Below are positions 29,501-36,973 of a stretch of DNA of 64,000 nt, piece after piece; within the stretch, counting starts at the first letter, position 1, and each line of letters starts with the position of its first letter. The position numbers and the translations under genes are program-made. Origin of the DNA: MWEI01 sp964600235. Lineage in GTDB: Bacteria > Desulfobacterota > Desulfomonilia > UBA1062. The DNA lies in assembly GCA_964600235.1 (NCBI GenBank), contig CAZRIV010000005.1, positions 124,001 to 188,000 of the forward strand. The letters run 5' to 3'. A model generated the notes under the pieces. The model ran no database searches. It was not told the origin of the DNA and saw only the letters and a list, made by a program, of their open reading frames with translations.

Positions 29501-29917
29501 GCCGGTCAGAAGAGCCCCCTGGCCCAAGAGCACCGCACCGCCCAGGCTCATGGAGCCTGCCGTCATAAGGCCTGTTCCGCCCATCGCCATTGCGTTGCCC
29601 AGCATGGCCCCGGCATAGGGCATGGCTGCAATGAGCGCGATCGTCATGACTATTCTCAGGACGTTCTTGCCGCCACCGCCGCCCCGGGGGATCGCCCTGA
29701 GCGTGATCACATCCCCGGCCCCGGGAACGACGGTCTCCCAGTCCTCCTTGGGGATTACGAGGTCGTTAATGCATATGCGGGCATCAATGGCCCTGGGGAA
29801 CGGGAGCCCCGAGCGGTCGAGCACGTCGGCCAGGCTGCCGCCGGCCTCCACCAGGAGGTCTACCCGCTGCGTCAGAAAAGGATGCGGCGATGCCACCAGG
29901 TTGATCTTGCCGCTCAT
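23501..29917 (-). CDS. Giant tail tip / host-specificity protein (lambda J-like)
   Basis: A 2138-residue tail tip and receptor-binding protein, the largest in the phage. Residues 1-100 form a beta-grasp-like domain (AIDARICINDLVIPKEDWETV then GDVITLRAIPRGGGGG). Two hydrophobic segments follow (about 105-165), as in the lambda I/J junction. The J-type core starts with PWNPIPVILGRHRVTPPYAA. Fibronectin-III-like modules occupy about 1350-1740. Residues about 1850-1920 are a low-complexity array of (G)GS/TxxxS/G motifs (GSLAIASGGALTMSGGTVSM), likely a beta-helical shaft, and the last 200 residues would be the receptor-binding tip. The ATG overlaps the stop of the NlpC/P60 gene (ATGA), tying it to the tail operon. 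A J-like tip is characteristic of siphoviruses and argues against a Mu-type contractile baseplate. Confidence 0.9.
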   Translation of the reverse strand: MSGKINLVASPHPFLTQRVDLLVEAGGSLADVLDRSGLPFPRAIDARICINDLVIPKEDWETVVPGAGDVITLRAIPRGGGGGKNVLRIVMTIALIAAMPYAGAMLGNAMAMGGTGLMTAGSMSLGGAVLLGQGALLTGGMALINAICPPQQPSIRSNDGTDTSQSYGIEGAQNQISPWNPIPVILGRHRVTPPYAAKPYTEINGDDQYLHALFCVGYGPLDISDPKIGDTDLADFQVGETPEDRLAFRVWPEFNPDTQTLEYFRDNCTETALSIELKQTDGYHTRTTEAGIDEIGVDITAPQGMVEFDSDGDKLQRTVGFLIEYKKTTDTEWSTSKGGQTFSTRNSGTILFPSPYVSNIGNYEDGYVESSSTGYAYVIVGMDKTSGAIRLYFRKSREIPGLDQIQSYSTANAAKKNCPRPPSHVAPLAGIALNSTMTTITNAAIDNTSWRALDEVDCANASDFLVSATATPGATVNVAGGTLYFCPQFIGADNNAIRRTFRFAVENGTYDVRVCRDTADSTSDKVFDGIYWTCLRSFKCSTPITKAGLALVEMRVKATDQLNGMISNFNCIAQSILPDWNPVSSSWEQRKTSNPASLFRAVFQGAANKKPAPDSALNLVDLQAWHEFCTAKGFTYNQPVDYQGTVREIAGNIAAAGRASLAMRDGKYTIIQDVPRLVIAQHFTPHNSWGFKSNKNMLQLPHGFRVRFADEDADWQSAERIVYADGYNASNATVFEELQLPGVTDSELAWAHGRFHLAQLILRPEEYQFQTDIENLVCTRGDLIRLNHDVPMWGLGSGRIKSVGPDYVLNGEFGRFSLAPTDLQPDFWVIRKTNGGNVGTASPYLASGNGQGVELTAGASTYTFLQTWLASGEIGPNLIKNGTFEYKNADNFTMDYCDVSYAESETFSGAGCLRMISAAAGRVLLSNEYVPITDTSKAWMVGAAIKTTLPTSTSYCGVVCYDEDQVEISTQRSWRYPNRNTTLYAPLSAGATYVDVVPAAEMWEGGSYNYFIQLGIAIDGSDLPVPSASMLAFSTAPIDTSDPNYWRCPLYSAYSGPTYAAGTNVGQSLATGGYNYSGHAGAVCGTGWNFNWGVISGMSDLYEYPLAHRLRYGTKYIRFISMPSYNQADTTYIDNIIVRQVDNPTASLIGQTVTFGAWVWSAAASNARLYIADNVGGVYSGYHPGNGAWQWITVSRTIPAGAYKIQVHVVSTIDGAPSRFRGGIVTTGLETITLDETMTMESSKAYGLRVRKHDGSSVTLPVNTVAGDTNTLTLATPLACTAVFPPAKGDLVMFGQSGTESVELLVKGIQPGPDLTATITAVDYSPAVYNADTGPIPAFDPGITLPPAPQAPLIVNCRSNEFVMVRQKNGNWVVRMLVNLAHPSNTRMHDVERVEGQYRLHATTGSGGTWIKLAQIPKDAVEVSIYSVETGKTYEIRFRYVFKTGNTGPWTSYYQHTVIGKSGNPSDVSFDDSNCVFQSHRITFRWLAILDPDLDFYELRTDTNWGQAAGMVARTKAIKYVYSHPLDINATYYIKACDTSGNYSTNADEITGDTDYLTLGTITTDFSTENLQISWPGVDPGKLSYYTVALYNDSDMAGEHCVHTSNQFTNPHYEFTLAMNKLAAGGPYRELWVRVTAHDIYGRTGYSDGYGINAAPPIITTLIGVPGINSMTTVCDPLFDDIIGYEFACDTDTPPTDTQVVGTNFVYWEGLTGGTAHYIRARAKDVFGYGEWSTIQSVTPLAMTIDETDVDMPMLRDATWTCDAGTLSWNAHKIVRRGTSYDIAAGNTTNAFVYWNSGSPTTYSTGATVPITEGTWVVCYQSGNVAYPAVQAPLVIAGLIQANTITLSKLIGSGSLSIGSGGSLAIASGGALTMSGGTVSMTGGSFSISGGTVSISSGSTFNVSASAGITVAAGGALKLAGDAAGPGILQVYKSGTSGVYMAIGGVTGQGFRVIPSTANAESLFFAVDSQRWANIYGYASSWIQWFSSDGLGLYSYGSTGMLLYASTGYLTLQSANGVKIIGNLRSDSSTNISRIYRGSYSGNGATSQRTITSSLGFTPKLVIVAKITANGGTSYTFMAGDMFDGSGYSYSFSHGSSAVYCHFNPTNVNIITGGFAVAYGCTWWPNEDGVTYEYWCLG

Positions 29918-30315
29918 TTCATCCCCTCATGCCGCAGGATGCATACGATCCGGCGCCTCCACAAAATGCCCGTATAACGCTCACAGACAGCGTTAACCCC
30001 CTCGAGGATATGAACCATCATCCCGGGCTCGACAATCACGCCTACGTGCATGGGGTGGCCCAGCAACCGCAGGACAATGATGTCGCCCAATCGTTCCTGT
30101 CCCGGAAGGACCTCCGTCCAGGCTCCCCTCTCGCCGGTGATCAGCTTGTCGATCTCCGCGGCCTCCGTCGCCGACGCATAACACTCCGTGTACGAGGGCA
30201 GCTCTATGCCGAACTCGGCCTGGTACACCAGACGCACCAGGCCCCAGCAGTCGACCCCCTCGATGGAGCGCCCCTTGTCCTTGTAGGGCAGGCCTATGTA
30301 CCGGTTGACGTCCAT
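29914..30315 (-). CDS. NlpC/P60-type tail assembly protein
   Basis: A 133-residue NlpC/P60 cysteine-peptidase fold. The catalytic Cys is in GVDCWGLVRLVY and the His in HPMHVGVIVEPG. This corresponds to the N- or C-terminal peptidase part of lambda gpK and related tail-tip proteins, used to breach peptidoglycan during DNA injection. Its start (ATG 30315) shares one base with the stop of the DUF1833 gene and its stop overlaps the tip-protein start. The order tape measure, M-like, DUF1833, NlpC, J is standard for siphovirus tails of Mu-like phages. Confidence 0.88.
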   Translation of the reverse strand: MDVNRYIGLPYKDKGRSIEGVDCWGLVRLVYQAEFGIELPSYTECYASATEAAEIDKLITGERGAWTEVLPGQERLGDIIVLRLLGHPMHVGVIVEPGMMVHILEGVNAVCERYTGILWRRRIVCILRHEGMK

Positions 30316-30785
30316 CAGAACATCCCCGGCGTGGTCGACGGCAGGAAGCTGTCTCCCGGAAACGGCTCGTTCAGATAATCCTCCACCGTTATGTTCCCCT
30401 CTATGACCAGGGCATCGTAGGATAGGTTGGACAGCTTGAAGTCGGGAAAATCTATCTCTATGGTGTCGGGATCGTCGGCGAGGATAACCATGACCCGCAC
30501 ATCCGGGGGGGCCGTGAGCAGCCGTATGCCCGCCGTCAAGGCCCGGTCGACGTTGTCGATGGTGATCCGGGCCGTGGGGGCGCCGTCTTCCACGTCATCA
30601 GGCAGTGTGATGTCAAAAGGATATGCCACATACAGGTGCCCGTTGCTCACGATGTCGGCTCCGTCGTTGCACACCCGTATGGGCTCGGTCAGTGTGTTCC
30701 CGCTGATCTCCACCAGCACGATGATGGCCGCCCCCGTTTCCGGGGCATTCACGGCCTGGCGGAAGGTGAAGGATGTGGTCCTCAC
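30315..30785 (-). CDS. DUF1833 tail protein
   Basis: A 156-residue beta-rich protein. It matches the DUF1833 phage tail family in pattern: PIRVCNDGADIVSNGHLYVAY, then FDITLPDDVEDGAPTARITI and DNVDRALTAGIRLL. It plays the role of the lambda L-like protein bridging the tip and the tube. It overlaps both neighbours by 1-4 bases, so translation is coupled. Confidence 0.82.
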   Translation of the reverse strand: MRTTSFTFRQAVNAPETGAAIIVLVEISGNTLTEPIRVCNDGADIVSNGHLYVAYPFDITLPDDVEDGAPTARITIDNVDRALTAGIRLLTAPPDVRVMVILADDPDTIEIDFPDFKLSNLSYDALVIEGNITVEDYLNEPFPGDSFLPSTTPGMF

Positions 30786-31129
30786 GGCAGGATCTCCAGG
30801 TTGAAGGTTACGAGGAACTTGCCGCCCGAGCCCTTATATGCCGGACGGGCCGCAAACCGCAGTTCCACGGCAGCCCCTGTGCGGGGATGGGTCCAGTCGA
30901 ACGGCAGCGCCCCTGACTGCAGGGTGGTGTTATAGAACTCATCGAGCGCGGCCACCTGCTCCAGCGTGTAGACGTCCTGGCACGACATGTCCCGCACATT
31001 GGAGGTGGTGCGCCGGCGGACCTTCGCCCGGCCCTTGTCCATCTTTGTGCGGAGCAGGTTGTCGGGAGGCGTTTCCTGGTACCCGTCCGATATTACCGAT
31101 GATGGCAGAGTTGCCGGCCAGGCAGCCAT
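30782..31129 (-). CDS. Minor tail protein (tip-proximal)
   Basis: A 115-residue protein typical of small tail proteins between tape measure and tip: it begins AAWPATLPSSVISDGYQETP and has an aromatic core FYNTTLQSGALPFDWTHPRTG. It occupies the slot of a distal-tail/gpM-like protein. The stop overlaps the DUF1833 start (ATGA). Function is inferred from position and composition. Confidence 0.72.
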   Translation of the reverse strand: MAAWPATLPSSVISDGYQETPPDNLLRTKMDKGRAKVRRRTTSNVRDMSCQDVYTLEQVAALDEFYNTTLQSGALPFDWTHPRTGAAVELRFAARPAYKGSGGKFLVTFNLEILP

Positions 31130-31133
31130 GCGC

Positions 31134-33098
31134 TTATCTCCTTATCGTGTTCGGCTTGAGATTGTAGGCGCGCTGCAGGGCCGTGGCAAACTTCCCGCGG
31201 GTCACCTTTGAGGCCATGACCTCGTCCACCAGGACATCCAGCTGGACCCCTCCGTCCGCCGTGCGGGACTCCTGCACCTGAACCTCGGCGCTCGTGTTGT
31301 TGATGACGTTAACCGTGACGTTCGCCTGTGTCCCGGACGTCTCGACGCCCAGGTTGCCATTGCCCATCCGCTTAAGCGGCATGATCGCCTCAGGCCCGGC
31401 CTCTCCGGCCAGGCCGTACCCGCTGGCCATCGGGAAGATGACCGGCTTGGTGAGGATCCCGCCCGTTTCGAACGCAGCCACGCGGCCCAACTCAAACACG
31501 TTGCCGCGCGCCGAGGTGACCCACTGCCCCAACAGCCCGGCTCCGGCACTGGAGCCGAAGAGGTATGTCTTGGTCATCTGGCCCATGACGTCGGACGCCG
31601 CCCTGGCCAGGGACTGGAACATGGCGGTGCCGTAATCCTCCAGGCTCTTGAACTTGCCGGTCATCACATCAAAATAAAAATCGGAAAAATTCTGTTCCAT
31701 CGCCTCGGCCGTGCGCTGGGAGAGCTGGACCATCTCAGTATTGGTCTCGCTCGCGGCCCTGAGCATCTCGGTGTTCTTCCTGCGGATAAGAGCTGCAGAT
31801 CCCTCGTCAAGGGCCATTGCAGCCTGGGCGCTTTCAGAATCCCTCAGCCCCTGAACGGACCACCGCCCTCCGGACGCCATCATCCAGGTCTCATTGCTGA
31901 TGGGTGTCGTTTTAGGGTTGGTGGTTTTCGACAGGTTGGTCCCGCCGCTGTGCGTCGGAATATCAGGAGGTGGAGGCGTTGCTCCTCCGTTGACGCGGGC
32001 TGCGTTTGTAAGCGCGGCCACATCCTGTTCATAGAGCGCCTGCTGCGCCTTCAGGCCCGCCAGCGTTTCTTTCAGTGCGGAGATCTGCTCCTTGTTCTTT
32101 TTTATTACCCAGTTGCCGTAGATCTCTCCATAAAAAGCCTTGTTCTTCGTGACGCCTTTTATGCCGTTTTCCAGCCCTTCGACCTGCAGCTCTATGGTTT
32201 TGATCTGGTCCTCGGTGGAGTTTCTCAGCGCCCGTGTAAGGTTGCCTGCCGCATCGGCTATCCCGCCCTTGAGCTTCGTCAGCACAGGCAATAGCTTGTC
32301 CCCAATGGCGGCGGCCAACCCTTCCGTCTCTGTCGTAAACCTGCGAGCGGTATTGGCGTAGCTGTCATACGACCGCGCAATATCTCCGATGGCTGCGCCG
32401 GATCCTTCCGTTATGATCTTCAACGCGGCCTGCGCCTTATGGGCTGCGGTGAGCTCGTCTTTCGTCCTGGCCAGGCCCATTGCCAGGGCCTTCTGCGATA
32501 CCGTTGTCTCCATCAGCACGACGCCGTACTTCTTCATGGTCTCGTATTGTCCGGACAGGGCGCTCTGGATATCGCCCATCACCTGGGCCGTATCGATATT
32601 GTGGAACGAGCTCATGTCGGCGGCGAGCTTTACTACCTCGAACGATAGCTTCCCTGCGGCATCCGTGGTCATGCCCATCGCCCAGAGCATGTTCGAAATG
32701 GTGGAGAGGTATGCCTTCCCTTGCTCCTCGCTCAGTTGATAACTGCCGGCCAGCTCAGCGGCCCATCGATTGGCGAGCGCAATCTGGCCATTGAACACCA
32801 CGCTGAACTTGTTGTTCGTCTCCTCGAGCCGAGAGGCGGCGGCCACGCATTCGCCGGCGAACCTGGCAATCTGATCCACTGAAAAAGCTGCGGCAATGAT
32901 CGGCCCCAGCCGGGCGGCTGCCGCCCCTAACGCTTCACAGCTGCCGGAGGACGAGTCGATGTTTTTGCCCGCCGAGGCAGCCTTGCTCTCGACTGCAGAG
33001 AAGGACTTCTCGGCCTCGGCCCCGAACTGCTTGACCGACACGATGCCCTTTTCGGAATCGACCTTTATCGTTACATGAACGGTGCTCTCATTGCCCAT
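31134..33098 (-). CDS. Tail tape measure protein
   Basis: A 654-residue tape measure protein. The N-terminal region (VKQFGAEAEKSFSAVESKA) and the TMP core (RLEETNNKFSVVFNG through DAAGKLSFEVVKLAADMSSFHNI and AMGLARTKDELTAAHKA) are characteristic. A hydrophobic stretch and Gly-rich C-terminal part (SAGAGLLGQWVTSARG, GLAGEAGPEAIMPL) follow. At the usual 1.5 angstrom per residue the tail would be about 100 nm (inference). The start overlaps the frameshifted end of the chaperone gene by 28 bases, so it depends on or competes with translation of that extension. Confidence 0.9.
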   Translation of the reverse strand: MGNESTVHVTIKVDSEKGIVSVKQFGAEAEKSFSAVESKAASAGKNIDSSSGSCEALGAAAARLGPIIAAAFSVDQIARFAGECVAAASRLEETNNKFSVVFNGQIALANRWAAELAGSYQLSEEQGKAYLSTISNMLWAMGMTTDAAGKLSFEVVKLAADMSSFHNIDTAQVMGDIQSALSGQYETMKKYGVVLMETTVSQKALAMGLARTKDELTAAHKAQAALKIITEGSGAAIGDIARSYDSYANTARRFTTETEGLAAAIGDKLLPVLTKLKGGIADAAGNLTRALRNSTEDQIKTIELQVEGLENGIKGVTKNKAFYGEIYGNWVIKKNKEQISALKETLAGLKAQQALYEQDVAALTNAARVNGGATPPPPDIPTHSGGTNLSKTTNPKTTPISNETWMMASGGRWSVQGLRDSESAQAAMALDEGSAALIRRKNTEMLRAASETNTEMVQLSQRTAEAMEQNFSDFYFDVMTGKFKSLEDYGTAMFQSLARAASDVMGQMTKTYLFGSSAGAGLLGQWVTSARGNVFELGRVAAFETGGILTKPVIFPMASGYGLAGEAGPEAIMPLKRMGNGNLGVETSGTQANVTVNVINNTSAEVQVQESRTADGGVQLDVLVDEVMASKVTRGKFATALQRAYNLKPNTIRR

Positions 33099-33753
33099 AT
33101 CGCCTCCTCCAGCAGTCCCAGGTCATGCCATTCGGCCAGGCTCAGGTCGTCCCGGCCGAACGGGAACCCGCCGTGTTTCATTCTCAACAGATCCAGCATC
33201 CGCAACGTGTACGGGTGCAGGCCGCCAGAGCCCTTCTTCTCGCACCTGCTGCAGGCCCAATCGAGATGGTCTCCAAATTCTTCCTTGCATTTTGCCCTGT
33301 CCTTTTCCGTGCACGACGGCCCCGTCAGTTTTTCGAGATCAGCCCGAAAGGGTCTATCGCGGATCCTCCCAGTCTGATCAGCGCGTTTTCAAACACGAAC
33401 AGCCCGAGCAGGCCAAGCACGTCAGGAGCGTACATCATCAGCCTGTCCTTCCACGCCGAATCAAAGTTCGCGGCTTGGGGGGATGATGAGATGGCCTGTT
33501 TCTCGCCCGTTTCATCGGGCGCCTCGAATGCACCGTCATCGAACCCGGTGATGATGAGCAGCCCGTACCGGGCGCGGATATCTGCGGGGTTGAATCCTTT
33601 TTCTTCCTCCGATCCCGGCTTAGGCGACATGTCCGCCATGTACCGCACCCGCTCGGCGTTGGTGGGCAGGCGGTAGTATATCCCCAGCGTGCTGCCGCTG
33701 ATCTGGTCTGCAAATGTAACCTTGCACGGATCGCCGCTCAATACTCTTCCCAT
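33071..33753 (-). CDS. Tail assembly chaperone, -1 frameshift product (gpGT-like)
   Basis: Ribosomes that slip back one base at GAAAAAC (33334-33328), just before the zero-frame TGA (33327-33325), would add about 85 residues ending at TAA 33073-33071, about 227 residues in total. The extension reads EKLTGPSCTEKDRAKC, DHLDWACSRCEKKG, GGFPFGRDDLSLAEWHDLGL: dense, protein-like and with a CxxC pair. After the preceding in-frame TGA this frame has no ATG, GTG or TTG until deep inside the domain, so independent initiation cannot produce it. Family knowledge: tail chaperones of siphoviruses and Mu-like phages use programmed frameshifting here. The slippery site is not a perfect XXXYYYZ, so the mechanism is inferred. 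Confidence 0.72.
33325..33753 (-). CDS. Tail assembly chaperone, zero-frame product (gpG-like)
   Basis: A 142-residue protein between the tail tube and tape measure genes, the conserved position of the tail assembly chaperone. It begins GDPCKVTFADQISGSTLGIYYRLPT and contains YGLLIITGFDDGAF. The C-terminus ISKN precedes TGA directly after a run of five A, the proposed slip point. The zero-frame form should be the abundant product and the extended form the minor one, as known from lambda G and GT. Confidence 0.75.
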   Translation of the reverse strand: MGRVLSGDPCKVTFADQISGSTLGIYYRLPTNAERVRYMADMSPKPGSEEEKGFNPADIRARYGLLIITGFDDGAFEAPDETGEKQAISSSPQAANFDSAWKDRLMMYAPDVLGLLGLFVFENALIRLGGSAIDPFGLISKN

Positions 33754-33763
33754 TTTTGCCTCC

Positions 33764-35041
33764 TTATGCTGCGTAGGTGGTGACCAGGTTCTGGACGTAG
33801 GCGATGACCGAGCCGTAGGTGTCGTGCTCCAGCACCTGCAGGTCGCCTGCCTCGGCCATGATCTTGTCCCTCACGCTGACCGGAGCCTTGAGCACGGCCA
33901 CCTTGGGGAATATCAGCTCCACCTGGTACTTGTACGTGGCGTCGTACAGGTCGCCCTCGCACTTGATATAGACCCCGAAGGTGTCGTTCGCGTCGATGTG
34001 CTGCTGCATGATGTAGTCGCGGAACTCCCTGTCCAGCGCCAATGCCTGGGTCCGGCCGCCCCGGACGATGCGCGCGGCATAGGAGTCGCCCGCGCCGGGC
34101 ACGAACCTGGCGGCCAGAGCGTTGTCGAGCTTGTAGGTGATGGAGTTCAGCTCGGCAGAGAGGGTCCGGCCTCCGGCGAACGCGGACCCGGACCACGCCC
34201 CTCCGACATTGAGCGTCATCTGAGCCACGCGCAGCGGGGTCTCTGTCACCCTGGCCGGGAAGGTCATCCACCCGCTCTCGGTGGGGATATAGAGCACCTT
34301 GTATGTCCGCGATGTGGCTGTTCCGCCGGGCGCCGCGATGGTGATGACGGCGGGAGTGGCCGCCGAAACCGCCGAATATGCCACCTCGGTCCAGACCCCG
34401 GTGGAGAGCTCCACGATGATGCGCTGCACGCTGTCGAGCCGGGCGGCCGCCGTGGCGCCCTGCACCCCATTGGCCGCCAGGGTGAGCTGCGTTGCGTTCT
34501 CGGCCGCCGTTAGGGTTTCCTCGGTGATGTTCTTGGTGACCTTGCCGGTACCGATGGTGGAGCCCTTGAGCTTCACCCAGGAATCGACCGCGAACGTGGC
34601 CTCGACTGACGCGACCGCATGCGAGGCCAGGAGCCGTTTCAGCACCGTGGAGCCGTAGCGTTCGGCCGCGGTGAAGGTGGGGTTCGATCTCGATGTGTCG
34701 AGATCCCCCGCGATGGGCGTGATGGTGTGCTTGCGCCCGGAGCCCAGTGTCGTGGAGCTGACGGAACCCAGGCCATACCCCAGAAGGAACGCGAAGTGCT
34801 GCGCCTGGGCCATGTCGAACGTAATCGGCAGGGTAGCCGTTTTGCCCAGGTCATAGATGGTGTCAGGTTCTTCCTTTCCCACCGGCTGGTTGCCGTTGTT
34901 CTCGCGCCGCGGCTCCAGGTTGGCGATGTCGTCGATGGAACAGAGCAGGCAGGTGTCGAGCGTCTGCTCCGTGTTGACGGCGGTCTCTGCGGTATTCGCC
35001 GATACGGCGATCAGATTGTGTGTGGCCCTGGTGTTCCTCAT
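33764..35041 (-). CDS. Major tail tube protein
   Basis: A 425-residue structural protein placed directly upstream of the tail chaperones, where the tube subunit lies. It has long beta-rich segments with Thr/Ala/Gly-rich loops (ATLPITFDMAQAQHFAFLLGYG; AGGRTLSAELNSITYKLDN). It is longer than simple tubes of about 200 residues, with a middle region (about 165-280, DSVQRIIVELSTGVWTEVAY) that could be a surface Ig-like insertion. There is no sheath gene next to it, unlike Mu. Function comes from context and composition. Confidence 0.75.
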   Translation of the reverse strand: MRNTRATHNLIAVSANTAETAVNTEQTLDTCLLCSIDDIANLEPRRENNGNQPVGKEEPDTIYDLGKTATLPITFDMAQAQHFAFLLGYGLGSVSSTTLGSGRKHTITPIAGDLDTSRSNPTFTAAERYGSTVLKRLLASHAVASVEATFAVDSWVKLKGSTIGTGKVTKNITEETLTAAENATQLTLAANGVQGATAAARLDSVQRIIVELSTGVWTEVAYSAVSAATPAVITIAAPGGTATSRTYKVLYIPTESGWMTFPARVTETPLRVAQMTLNVGGAWSGSAFAGGRTLSAELNSITYKLDNALAARFVPGAGDSYAARIVRGGRTQALALDREFRDYIMQQHIDANDTFGVYIKCEGDLYDATYKYQVELIFPKVAVLKAPVSVRDKIMAEAGDLQVLEHDTYGSVIAYVQNLVTTYAA

Positions 35042-35208
35042 TGTTCACCTCCCGCTTCTCCGGACTCGTCCACTCCGGACTGCTCAAACCTGTGGGCCTC
35101 TTCCGGCGGCACCTCGGCGTATATTGTGCCGTGGGTATATTTTCTGCCGGCGTATGCCCCGTCCGTGACCTCGATGGCCGGCTGGTCCGGTTTCAGTATG
35201 TATCCCAT
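35038..35208 (-). CDS. Small phage protein (56 aa), head-tail region
   Basis: A 56-residue protein reading GYILKPDQPAIEVTDGAYAG then an acidic C-terminus (PPEEAHRFEQSGVDESGE). ATG 35208 has GGAGGA 7 nt upstream, which decides this start over a longer in-frame reading. The stop overlaps the tube gene start. Its position between head-tail connectors and tube suggests a connector accessory. No family recognised with certainty. Confidence 0.65.
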   Translation of the reverse strand: MGYILKPDQPAIEVTDGAYAGRKYTHGTIYAEVPPEEAHRFEQSGVDESGEAGGEQ

Positions 35209-35221
35209 TCTCGTTCCTCCC

Positions 35222-35683
35222 TCATGTCCTGGCCGCGCTGGGCCTGGTCGTTTCCTGGACGTACTCGTACGCCAGCTCCTTGCGCTGCAGGTCCCGCTTG
35301 CCGTCGGTGACGGGCGTGCTTTCGGGCACGGGAGAGACAAGCAGCGCGGACTTTATCGTGGCATCGCCCAGGGTGTTCTCGTCCAGGGCGGTGTTGATGT
35401 CGTTCTCGATCTCGAGGATCCCCGTGGCCGAGGCGTTCCCGATAAGGGACTCCCGTTCCTTGAGCACCCCTGCCCAGATGATTATCCGGACCCTCTTGTA
35501 GTAGCGGATCATGCCGCCGGCCAGTTCCTCGTGCCTGGCCTCTCCGTCCTTGATGCCCACGGCAGGCAGCATGCAGTCGTCGGGAGGCAGGTCGGCGAAC
35601 CCGGTGAGGATGATGTCGCCGGAGCGGACATAGGTGAGCCTCGCCTGCAGCACTGTCTGGATGCCGGGCAGAAGGTCTATCAT
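35222..35683 (-). CDS. Tail terminator / head-tail joining protein candidate
   Basis: A 153-residue alpha/beta protein. It begins IDLLPGIQTVLQARLTYV and includes RYYKRVRIIIWAGVLKE and NDINTALDENTL, resembling gpU-type tail terminators and Mu gp37-like proteins. Position between the gpG-like morphogenesis gene and the tube fits. The start overlaps the preceding stop (ATGA). Assignment is tentative. Confidence 0.6.
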   Translation of the reverse strand: MIDLLPGIQTVLQARLTYVRSGDIILTGFADLPPDDCMLPAVGIKDGEARHEELAGGMIRYYKRVRIIIWAGVLKERESLIGNASATGILEIENDINTALDENTLGDATIKSALLVSPVPESTPVTDGKRDLQRKELAYEYVQETTRPSAART

Positions 35684-36192
35684 GCGCCCGCCCCCAGATG
35701 GTCTTTGATTGTGGCGATGGCCTCGGCGACGTCCCGGCTGTTGAATCCGAGATAGGGCCGCGCAGGGATCGTCACCTTGCGGCCCCTGCCGGCCTTGCCG
35801 CCTTTCTGATGGATGGCCGCATAGTCCTTGCTCGGCGGGGTCGTGCCGATGGTCATCGACTGCCTGTCCGCGGTATAGGCCACTTCCTGCAGGTGGCCGC
35901 TCTCATGGAGGATCTTGCGGGCCAGGACATACCGGCGGAACTTCGCCGTCATCTTGCCACGCCTGCCGTGTGTGGGCTTTCCGTAGGACCTGGCATAGGT
36001 GGCCGGCGACAGCGGCGCCCACTTCCTGCCCTGGGGATCCCGCTCCTTGCCGAACCGCTCCTCGCGGGTGACCTTCACCATGTGCTCGCCGAATGCCTTC
36101 ATCGCAGGCGTCAGGTCAGCCATGTTGCCGACGAGAGCGCTCATTTGCCCCTTCATGGCGCTGTCGTCGACCTTGATGGAAAAACCGGCCAC
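35680..36192 (-). CDS. Virion morphogenesis protein, Mu gpG family
   Basis: A 170-residue basic protein matching the phage virion morphogenesis family (Mu G / HK97 gp10-like). Signature parts are RFGKERDPQGRKWAPLSPATY, the basic stretch GRRGKMTAKFRRY, and the C-terminal KVTIPARPYLGFNSRDVAEA. These proteins complete the head-tail interface. It shares one base with the DUF1320 gene upstream and overlaps the next gene by 4 nt. Confidence 0.88.
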   Translation of the reverse strand: MAGFSIKVDDSAMKGQMSALVGNMADLTPAMKAFGEHMVKVTREERFGKERDPQGRKWAPLSPATYARSYGKPTHGRRGKMTAKFRRYVLARKILHESGHLQEVAYTADRQSMTIGTTPPSKDYAAIHQKGGKAGRGRKVTIPARPYLGFNSRDVAEAIATIKDHLGAGA

Positions 36193-36617
36193 TAAAAGCC
36201 TCCCAGGGTGGTTTTGGTGAAGATGCGGTCGCCCGCGCTCGTGGATGCCTCCACCGTGTCCTGGGAGGTTTCCGTCGGAGCAGAGGCGCCGAGGCTCACC
36301 CTGCCCGCGGCGATGTCGCGCAGCAGCTTCACCGCGTTGTCATAGCGTTTCGCGCGGTCGTCGGGAGCCCCCTGCCTGCGCGCATAGAGGTTGTAGATGG
36401 AGATGTCCACCGACACCTTGCGGATGATCACCGGCACCGGATCGAACGGCAGCGTGTAGTTTTCGCCGCAATAGGCTTCGATCTCGGCGTCGGCGTCGGA
36501 GATGGCTCCGGCTATCGCGGCGTCGTCTTCCGAGCCGGACCCGGTGTCGTCCGTGAGCTGGATGAGCGTCTCCTCGGGGATCTGCCCGAGGAGGTCCGTC
36601 TTTGTGCAGTAGGCCAT
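36192..36617 (-). CDS. DUF1320 head completion protein (Mu gp36 family)
   Basis: A 141-residue adaptor-type protein. It has the DUF1320 start (MAYCTKTDLLGQIPEETLIQL) and an acidic helix region with AEIEAYCGENYTLPF then ISIYNLYARR. Such proteins form the head completion ring under the portal. It is coupled to gpG downstream and lies 1 bp from the gene upstream. Confidence 0.87.
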   Translation of the reverse strand: MAYCTKTDLLGQIPEETLIQLTDDTGSGSEDDAAIAGAISDADAEIEAYCGENYTLPFDPVPVIIRKVSVDISIYNLYARRQGAPDDRAKRYDNAVKLLRDIAAGRVSLGASAPTETSQDTVEASTSAGDRIFTKTTLGGF

Positions 36618-36618
36618 G

Positions 36619-36954
36619 CTACATGCCCGTCAGGGCTTTCAGGCTGTCCCTGGTCGATGCCCACAGGGCCGCCAGCTCCGCCTTTTTCTTGCCCTTGAGC
36701 GCGTCGGCTTCCACGAACAGACCGAGGTCGGCCTTGAGCTGCTCCACGGTCATGCCCTCGGGCGCGGTCGTGTCGGCCTCATTCGAGCCATCGCCTTCGC
36801 TGCCCGGATTCACCTGCTCGAAGCGCTGCCTGACGCTCGACGCCAGCAGACCGGCGGCGAACTCGTCGGGATACTCCCTGATCTCTCCCCTCAGGTGCGG
36901 GCCATACCCGACTACATTCACCGCATCTGCCGGACCGGTATATTTTATTTTCAT
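36619..36954 (-). CDS. Small phage head-region protein
   Basis: A 111-residue protein. The N-terminus (KIKYTGPADAVNVVGYG) looks like a small beta domain found in capsid-neighbour proteins. The C-terminus (TVEQLKADLGLFVEADALKG) resembles a HeH/LEM-like helix-extended-helix. ATG 36954 follows GGAG at 8 nt, preferred over an ATG six codons upstream. It lies between capsid and head completion genes. Confidence 0.68.
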   Translation of the reverse strand: MKIKYTGPADAVNVVGYGPHLRGEIREYPDEFAAGLLASSVRQRFEQVNPGSEGDGSNEADTTAPEGMTVEQLKADLGLFVEADALKGKKKAELAALWASTRDSLKALTGM

Positions 36955-36973
36955 CAATGCTTCTCCTCTCAAT

